64,000 nucleotides of DNA. Source: Schistosoma haematobium (lineage: Eukaryota > Platyhelminthes > Trematoda > Strigeidida > Schistosomatidae). The stretch covers positions 7,624,801 to 7,688,800 of the forward strand of contig NC_067198.1 in assembly GCF_000699445.3 (NCBI RefSeq), read 5' to 3'. The position numbers were made by a program, and so were the translations under genes. Positions 57,400 to 64,000 of this stretch are shown here, piece after piece; within the stretch, counting starts at the first letter, position 1, and each line of letters begins with the position of its first letter. The notes under the pieces were generated by a model. The model did not search any database. It was given only the letters and a program-made list of their open reading frames with translations, and was not told the DNA's origin.

Positions 57400-58310
57400 G
57401 TAACAACGTAGAACTTCGTACGTACGTACATTAGTTTGAGTTGCCATACCACATTAGCACAGAAATACAGTTGTTCATTCAAATCTCATAGTGGTAGAGG
57501 TAGTAAAAGTATCAGCAGTAATCCGAACGATTAAGGTTTGAAGATGTTATTCAAGGAGTATAATCCAGTGAAATAAATTTGGAAATAAAAGAAGGACATG
57601 AAGAATTCAGATTAGAATTTGGGAGAACACAAAGAGTGGATTCACCTGCCCCATTGCAAACGATTTTGAGCCATGTCATTCAAAGTCTCTAATCATCGGT
57701 TGCTATCGTCTCGCGGACCCCAACCAGGGTAGTCTACACCTACCAACATGGCTCAGTCCACTTGTCAGTGACTTTATGGATTTGTGCCATGTTTTGGTCT
57801 GGCCGCCCCTAGCTTTCTTCCAATTTACTCCTACACCATAAAACATCTCACGTCGAGGCAGTCGGTGGTTGGGCATACTTAACACGTCCCAGCCATCTCA
57901 ACTGATGAAGTTTCACTACTTCATCAATTGATTTGCCATCCTTACCTAGTACCAATTTCCTAACAACTGAGTTACTTACTCGGTGGTCCCAGAGCATACG
58001 AGCAATGTTTCGAAGACACCCATGATGGAATACTAGTAATCTACGAATATCCTCTACTCTTACTGGCCGTGTTTCACTGCCATAAAGTAGGACGGAATGA
58101 ATTGCTGAGCAGTAAACCCGTCCTTTGGTTGGTAGACGGATATCTCGTCTACGCCATAAATGAGGCAACTTGGCAAAAGCTAGTCAAGCCTTCTTTATCC
58201 GTGATGAGATTTCGTCACACACCAGACCCTAAAAGCTGATGAGACTCCCAAAATAAGCGAAGCGGTCGACACGCTCAACTACTTCACTCCCTATCATTAG
58301 TTTTGGTGTC
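57400..58310 (-). mobile_element. SR3-like LINE, 5'-truncated 3' portion
   Basis: On the minus strand, from about 58310: LPHLWRRRDIRLPTKGRVYC, LLYGSETRPVRVEDIRRLL, VFHHGCLRNIARMLWDHRVS, VVKLHQLRWLGRV (open frame 58168-57848), then after a shift GGQTKTWHKSIKSLTSGLSH and VGRCRLPW, a 3' UTR and a TCAG-repeat end near 57390. It corresponds to the C-terminal part of the LINE at 19653-20897. Stops and frameshifts make it inactive. It lies between the two inverted-repeat arms. Confidence 0.82.
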
Positions 58311-58515
58311 TATTCAACAGGCTTGATCGTATTTGTGTAAATGATACCATTGATGATGATGTTATGTTGCTAAATAAGATAATAATGGAGAATGGTTATC
58401 CTCTGAAATTCATAAATAGATGGAAAGTCAATGGTACAGTGAGATCTACTGTAGCCTTTGTGGAAAAAAAGCCTGTCTACAACACCTTACCATTCAGAGG
58501 TGATTCAAATAGCCT
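58311..58515 (+). pseudogene. Penelope-like element linker fragment
   Basis: The plus strand reads RICVNDTIDDDVMLLNKIIM, ENGYPLKFINRW, then VEKKPVYNTLPFRGDSNSLL. This is the PLE linker between RT and GIY-YIG (pattern NGYP..FI, KPVY..LPFKGD). About 65 codons, no start and no downstream domain. Confidence 0.75.
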
Positions 58516-58561
58516 TTTACTGAAACAAGATTGATCTTAACTAGGCTTTTGTGGTGTTGTC

Positions 58562-58996
<435 letters not shown>

Positions 58997-59184
58997 TAAT
59001 ATATAAAATAATTGTCAGTGTTGTGTTGTGGAGATCGTTGTATTTCGTTGAAATCATCAAGCGATCGAAGTTAGATTGCTATTGAAACATGAAATCATTT
59101 GATGTCCGTTTTGTCCAAGTATGGTACGCGAAATCTTAACCTCTAGAAGACTGAGCCGGCATCTGACGGTATTAATGTCTAAAA

Positions 59185-59335
59185 TCGTCGGATGTCGGCT
59201 CAGTGGTCAAAAGGTTTCGTGTTCGTGCTCTAGGTCGGAGATCCTAGGTACGAATCCTGCGTGCGGATTACGTAAATGCTCTCTGATGAGGGGTTCTTTA
59301 CTGAAACAAAACGGCCATCTTTATTCGATAGTTAC
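59185..59335 (+). repeat. second-type tRNA-like SINE with hammerhead-like core
   Basis: It has GGATGTCGGCTCAGTGGTCA (A-box-like), GGTACGAATCCTGCG (B box), and CTGATGAGGGGTTCTTTACT followed by GAAACAAAACGGCC. CTGATGA and GAAAC are intact, but the stem II bases between them do not pair well. It lies in alpha2/delta intron 5. Confidence 0.6.
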
Positions 59336-60274
59336 CAGGTAAGTGCATTATTGTATTTCTATATTCTCCTTACAGCAAACTTCCAGTGGACATATTAACT
59401 GTCGTTATGCGAATTCATCATCGTCAACTAATTATGTACCGTTTGCTTCGTTCTCTCCTACTTATGATATGTTTGTATATAATTTATGATATCATAGTTG
59501 GGGTGATTCGCGGTCAGACAATTCATATACATAAACTAATGAGTGCTTGAGATACGTATTGGCTGGTTGAAATACAATGATAGAAGCTTGCATGCTGTCT
59601 TCTCTCAATAGACTCAGAACTGGGGATAGAAAGCGTGCGTACCGGATGACCGATGGGGGTCAAGCTTATTTTAGACTCAGCTCAGGGTTGATCTTGTCAG
59701 TCGGAGTGTATCTTTCATTAAGGCTTGAAACACAAAACAGACGGAATGGCGTATGCAAGGTAGCAAACTTACAGCCGGAGTTTCGGTTGGTGAATCGGGC
59801 AAGTGGAATTGATTAATGTCTCAGATGTAACAAAAATTACACTTTTCGTTCATAAACATTTGTTTATTATCGTTTACTTTGTCTTCCTTAGCGAAGGAAG
59901 TACTTAAACGTCTTTTTATTACAGAAATTAAGAGTGACAGCTCTAATGCTTATAAACTACACTATGTGTAAAAGACAAAATCGAGACATGTCAAGAAAAT
60001 GTAATACGGTATGGTAGATGAACCTGGATATTTAGTTTCATCTACAGTACAGTCACTATCGAAAGTCAATTGGAATAATATAACTGTGTGTGTTAACGTA
60101 TCTCAATTATCGAAATATTTATGCTTTCTATCATTGTTATTATTATTATTATTATCCTAGAATAAAATATAAATCAAGATGATTATACTCGCTTTATATC
60201 TTGTGATAAGTCAATCATATTAGAGTGGTAATAATTTATTTTTAATATTTGAATATTTCATAAAATTTTATTAG
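59336..60274. other. alpha2/delta intron 5, last part
   Basis: A short TTA run lies near 60140. No other feature is supported. It ends with acceptor TTTTATTAG. Confidence 0.4.
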
Positions 60275-60394
60275 ATTCTACAGTTTTCCATACTTTACGA
60301 TGGACTGACGTATTGGATTCGATATTTCCAACTGAACCTAATTTACATTTTACATATTTTGCAAGTTTAACTGGAATTTTACGTGTATATCCAG
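60275..60394 (+). CDS. calcium channel alpha2/delta subunit, coding exon 6 (VWA_N continued)
   Basis: 120 nt, residues 231-270 plus one base. It enters in phase 1 (the G left from exon 5 plus AT gives Asp) and leaves in phase 1 at donor CCAG followed by GTGTGT. It reads STVFHTLRWTDVLDSIFPTE and then HFTYFASLTGILRVYPG. This matches the VWA_N pattern of alpha2/delta subunits, L-x-W-(T/S)-x-(A/V)-L-D-x-(V/I)-F and F-x-S-x-T-G-x-x-R-x-Y-P. The VWA domain with its metal site and the Cache domains must be encoded beyond position 64000, after an intron of more than 3.6 kb. Six exons in perfect phase make this a real, partly visible gene. Confidence 0.88.
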
Positions 60395-61239
60395 GTGTGT
60401 TGAATTGATCGGCACTATGTTACATAGTTATACTTTTATTAGAATTATACTCTAGTCAAGAATTTACAATTTGTTATCCTTCAGAATTTTGGATATTAGA
60501 ATTTATGAATTTTTTAACAATATATTTGTAACATAAAATGACATTTATTGAAGAGTTCTTAACAGAAAATAAAACTGGATAAATTGATCAACAGAATTCA
60601 ATCTACACTGAAGGATTGGGGAAACGACATTTGTTACTACTTATTGATTAATCAGTTTTAAGTATCTCAGTCCTACAAGGGACCAATCACTGATGAAATA
60701 ATCAATGGCAACGTCCCAAAGCATGAGATAGGGTGATCTTGAGCCTAATCCCATAATAAATGTCACCTCAAAATTATGTGTACTCCTTGCTGACGAGCGC
60801 GAAACAACACTATAAGTAGGTCAGGGATTTCGTCTCGACTGGTTCTAACCATCTAGCATCTCAACATAGTGAGTTATTCAGGCTAGTAGCTATACTGTAA
60901 CTTGGTCGATAGGATCAGATCAGTAAAAAGAACTAGACAAAAATGACATTAGTCACTTTCAATGATTCATCAAGTGAAAAAATATGGAAAAGGTGCTTGT
61001 TTTGATATAGATCAATTTTTATGAAAACTTTCTTCCTCTCCGCCGCTATTAGAATGGTCATCTCGATCTCCTATATTGTCCGGACATTCCGCGTACCTAT
61101 ATTTATTGACTTGGTCGTCAGAAGTGAAATACGCCTCATGGCTTTCGACGAATCTCGGCTTTCACCAAAAGGCCTCATAAGCCTTCTAATTGAGAACCTA
61201 TCAGCTCACTGGGGCAGAATTCAAATGACTTAAATGATC
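60395..61239. other. alpha2/delta intron 6, first part
   Basis: It contains CTGACGAGCGCGAAAC at 60790-60805, a hammerhead core with stem II reduced to nothing, probably a SINE relic. Otherwise unassigned. Confidence 0.4.
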
Positions 61240-61370
61240 TCTCCTGGTTTGCGTTTTGTTAACAATGTTCTGTTTGACGGGTTGCGGATAAGAACCCTAT
61301 GCCCAACCACCCTTCTTTGTCCGCGATCGGTACCGGTAGTAGTGCTAAAAGAGCTTCAGATGGAGCTACA
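61240..61370 (-). repeat. inverted leader fragment of an RTE-like LINE
   Basis: Read on the minus strand, GCTCTTTTAGCACTACTACC, AAAGAAGGGTGGTTGGGC and ATAGGG resemble the leader of copies A and B at low identity. Confidence 0.5.
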
Positions 61371-61923
61371 AAAACTGCCCACTTATCGAATATTCAAGGT
61401 GAGCACGTTTAGATTCTTTGTTGATATCATAGAACTTTGTCATTTCTTGACTTTTGCACATACACTCTGTAAGCTGAAATATAATTACTGGTACGTATAC
61501 TTAACTTAATTTCTCGAGTCGTGGCTGCCCATTTAGCTAATAAAAAACACATCTTCATAAGAATTTGCTACAAAGTTGTGATGGTTTATTCAAATTTCTA
61601 ACGTTAAAGAACATTCAGTATTAACATTAGTTTTTCATAAACAAAAGGCTTTATCTCGGATCCTGGAAAGAAATCTAAAGCGACCAGACGTGCTGCGAAT
61701 TCTCTGAATCTAGTGGGCAGTGACTGTTTGACTAATTAAAACAAGATGCTTGGCTTTCCATATCATATTCTGTAAAGAATCCTTAAACTTGATTGATCAT
61801 TCGGTTGTGACCAATGTCATATATTTCAAGCCCTTCTTAGTACTGATAAAATTCTATAGATCAAGTTGTAATGCAGTCATTAGTCTAAGTGGCTTGATAA
61901 GCGATCAATCATAATACGAATGG
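61371..61923. other. alpha2/delta intron 6, unassigned
   Basis: No feature recognised. Confidence 0.35.
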
Positions 61924-62045
61924 CTCAGTAGTAGTGTCTATGATTGTGATGCTGGTTGGTATGGGGTCGAATCCACCAGTTGGCATCAATTATAGACATA
62001 CCTTTCTGGTGCGTGCCAAATAGCACAAAACCGAGATGTATAATA
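61924..62045 (+). repeat. degenerate Sm-alpha-type SINE
   Basis: GGCTCAGTAGTAGTGTC, the B box GGGGTCGAATCCACC, and CTGGTGCGTGCCAAATAGCA followed by CAAAACCGAGATG, which aligns with CTGACGAGTCCCAAATAGGA and CGAAACG. GTGC/GCAC still pair as stem II by compensating changes, but the core is mutated. Confidence 0.6.
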
Positions 62046-63925
62046 GTGAGCGTAAAATGTGATTGGTCGTTAAGTGTTGACAAGGTAGTAAGCAAATTCA
62101 ACTACTTTATTATTCGTCTACTTGTTTTAATTTAGACATTTGACCTACCATGTAAAATTACGTAAAAAATGGCCGTGGAATTAATGTTAACCCACACTCA
62201 CTGACTGGTTTCCCTGTGTGTTTGCTTTCTGTGCTCCTGCGGATTTTAGTAATGATTCGTAATAAACTAACTCTACGACAGATGTTCTGACTTTTGAATA
62301 ATCTCCAGTAAATCCATGATACTACTAGGAGATTTAGTCTACTTAAATACTAAGTTAACGGGATATTATTTATTGGAGTCAGATATCGAAGAAATTGGCT
62401 TCTACAGACAAATAGACACAGCCTATTGACTATTAGATATTTGATTTCCCTTCTTGCTATTGATTTCTATTCTGGATTCACTTTGAGGGGCTGGTTGTAA
62501 CTGTGTTGAATGAAGTATTACCTAGAGTTACTTTGGTTCTCCACTCTTGGTCGTGAATCGTGTATTTGATATAACGTGATCTAATCTCTATACTGTGTAC
62601 CGTTCATGTACCCGATCTAGAGTATCATAGTATACTACAGAGAGAGAGAGAGAGAAGAATATTTTAAACCATCCGTTATGTTAATAGGCCAAGTAGAGTT
62701 AACCGCCACCAATCACTATCTAACACATGTAAAGAATCCTTTAACTAAATGTCCGAATCATCATTCATATTTTTACTTGGATTAGGTTAGGAAAAAGCAG
62801 CTAATTTCTCTGAGAAAATGATTGTTTTGTTAAGAATTGGTTTAATACTTCCGAGACGATCTCCTCAAAGCCCCTAAATGCAGTCGTGACTGGTAAAAAT
62901 CAACCATGTCTAAAGTCGAATAGTCATCACGATCACCACAGAACAACTTCTGCACTATGTTAAGAGTTGGAAATGCACACTCTGGGATCCAACCATGGTT
63001 TAGTGCCTGGTGTTAGAGCCGGAGTTTCCTGGTTACAGTCTTGAGGGAAAAGTGGGTAGGTACTGTTGAAAAGTCCCATGCCAAACAAAACATCCGTTCA
63101 GTGCTGCTTGGTTTCTAGTAGTACCCCATATATGATCAATTTTTCACGAATAAAACCTGCAATAAATGAAAAGTACAAATAGATCTCTCAAACAGTTTTC
63201 AGGAACAATTTTTCGAAAACCTATTTCTTTGTTGCTATTGTTTTCATTTTAGCATTCCCTTGGAGAAAACAAAACGTTGATATGTTTGATGTTCGTAGAC
63301 GTTCCTGGTAAGTATTATTGCAAAGGATTATACTAATTGGTTTTCGAGTAAGCTCTATATCTCTACTATTGCTATTACTTTGTAGTTTCATCTGATTTAA
63401 TATATCGAACCATTTAGTCATTAAGAAATAATTCAGATTCACTGAATTATTATTGTCTATAAAAGATTTACGAAGAAAATTATTCGTTCTTTTTCATTTG
63501 TGAAGCTAGCAAATGCAAGAAGATTCTATTTACATATTTCTTTTGCAAGTATATGAAATGGTAGGCTATTTGTAAAGGTTTGAATTTTCTGCGTTGCCGA
63601 TATTGAGAACTGTGATTAATCAACCTTTGTCGTTAAATGTGAATCAAAAGGTTGTAGGGGGATACTTGTTAATAAAAAAGTGATTAAATTTAGTTCTGTA
63701 TACTAACGACGGAATGATACAAACCTTTATAGTAAAGAAATTCAAACACAAGTTATTGACTATTTCGATACTCACTGGTGTTTGAAGAAATAGATTCTGG
63801 ATCTGTATCAGGGTGTAAACATCATAGATGTCTTCGAACCGTAGTTTGCATATTTTGGAACTAACGCTCTAGCAATCCTGAGGTTATGCTCACACTACTA
63901 GGTACGTATGGTAAACCAGTTGAAG
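62046..63925. other. alpha2/delta intron 6, remainder
   Basis: A short (GA)n run at 62639-62655. No exon with VWA-type motifs was found on the plus strand. Confidence 0.4.
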
Positions 63926-64000
63926 GTAGTGAATCTTCATTAACTGAGATGGCTGGGACATGTGTTACGTAAGTCCATCTACCAACTACCTCAATACAAT
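63926..64000 (+). pseudogene. SR3-like LINE C-terminal fragment at the window edge
   Basis: GTGAATCTTCATTAACTGAG, ATGGCTGGGACATGTGTTAC and CATCTACCAACTACCTC match the reverse complement of 57870-57930 (the LRWLGHV region). The rest lies outside the window. Confidence 0.65.

Noticed and set aside
61021..61509. Two consecutive plus-strand frames (70 and 91 codons) in alpha2/delta intron 6
   Set aside because: The second overlaps an inverted LINE leader fragment. Neither has VWA or Cache motifs expected for the next exon.

Overview
The window is from a schistosome-type flatworm genome (Schistosoma; species not resolved). The evidence is two interrupted host genes with long AT-rich introns, tRNA-derived SINEs that carry Schistosoma-type hammerhead ribozyme motifs, and a dense mixture of BEL/Pao, Ty3/gypsy, Penelope-like (PLE), RTE-like and CR1-like retroelements. 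There are no bacterial genes, CRISPR arrays, rRNA genes or intact tRNA genes.

Host gene 1 is IK/RED, a spliceosomal B-complex protein, on the minus strand. Three coding exons (33051-31998, 22473-22154, 18569-18177) join in phase to 588 codons. Intron 1 (9.5 kb) and intron 2 (3.6 kb) are full of repeats. Host gene 2 is the 5' part of a voltage-gated calcium channel alpha2/delta subunit on the plus strand. Six phase-compatible exons (43963-60394) encode a signal peptide, the N-terminal region and the VWA_N domain; the rest lies beyond the window. The two genes are divergent, with about 11 kb between them.

Layout. 0-6 kb: degenerate BEL/Pao and PLE fragments, the PLE one split by RTE-like copy A (2793-6009, 13-bp target duplication). 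6-8 kb: mostly unassigned, with a doubtful mitochondrial-like stretch. 8-15.2 kb: a three-level nest on the minus strand. A CsRn1-like LTR element is split by a CR1-like LINE tail, which is itself split by a young Ty3/gypsy element (9487-13925) with apparently identical 314-bp LTRs. 17-33 kb: IK, with hammerhead SINEs, an internally deleted LINE, and RTE-like copy B (25842-29057) sitting inside an older LINE in intron 1. 34-41 kb: a degenerate plus-strand CsRn1-like element split by a PLE. 42-64 kb: alpha2/delta exons separated by repeat-rich introns, including a large palindrome near 54.1 kb and an inverted repeat at 57.0-59.0 kb.

The most unusual observation is that RTE-like copies A and B are nearly identical and have different target-site duplications, so they inserted independently. 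Yet they share the same frameshift and three nonsense codons. This suggests that an already coding-dead template was mobilised, presumably in trans. All family assignments come from reading motifs by eye; no database search was run.
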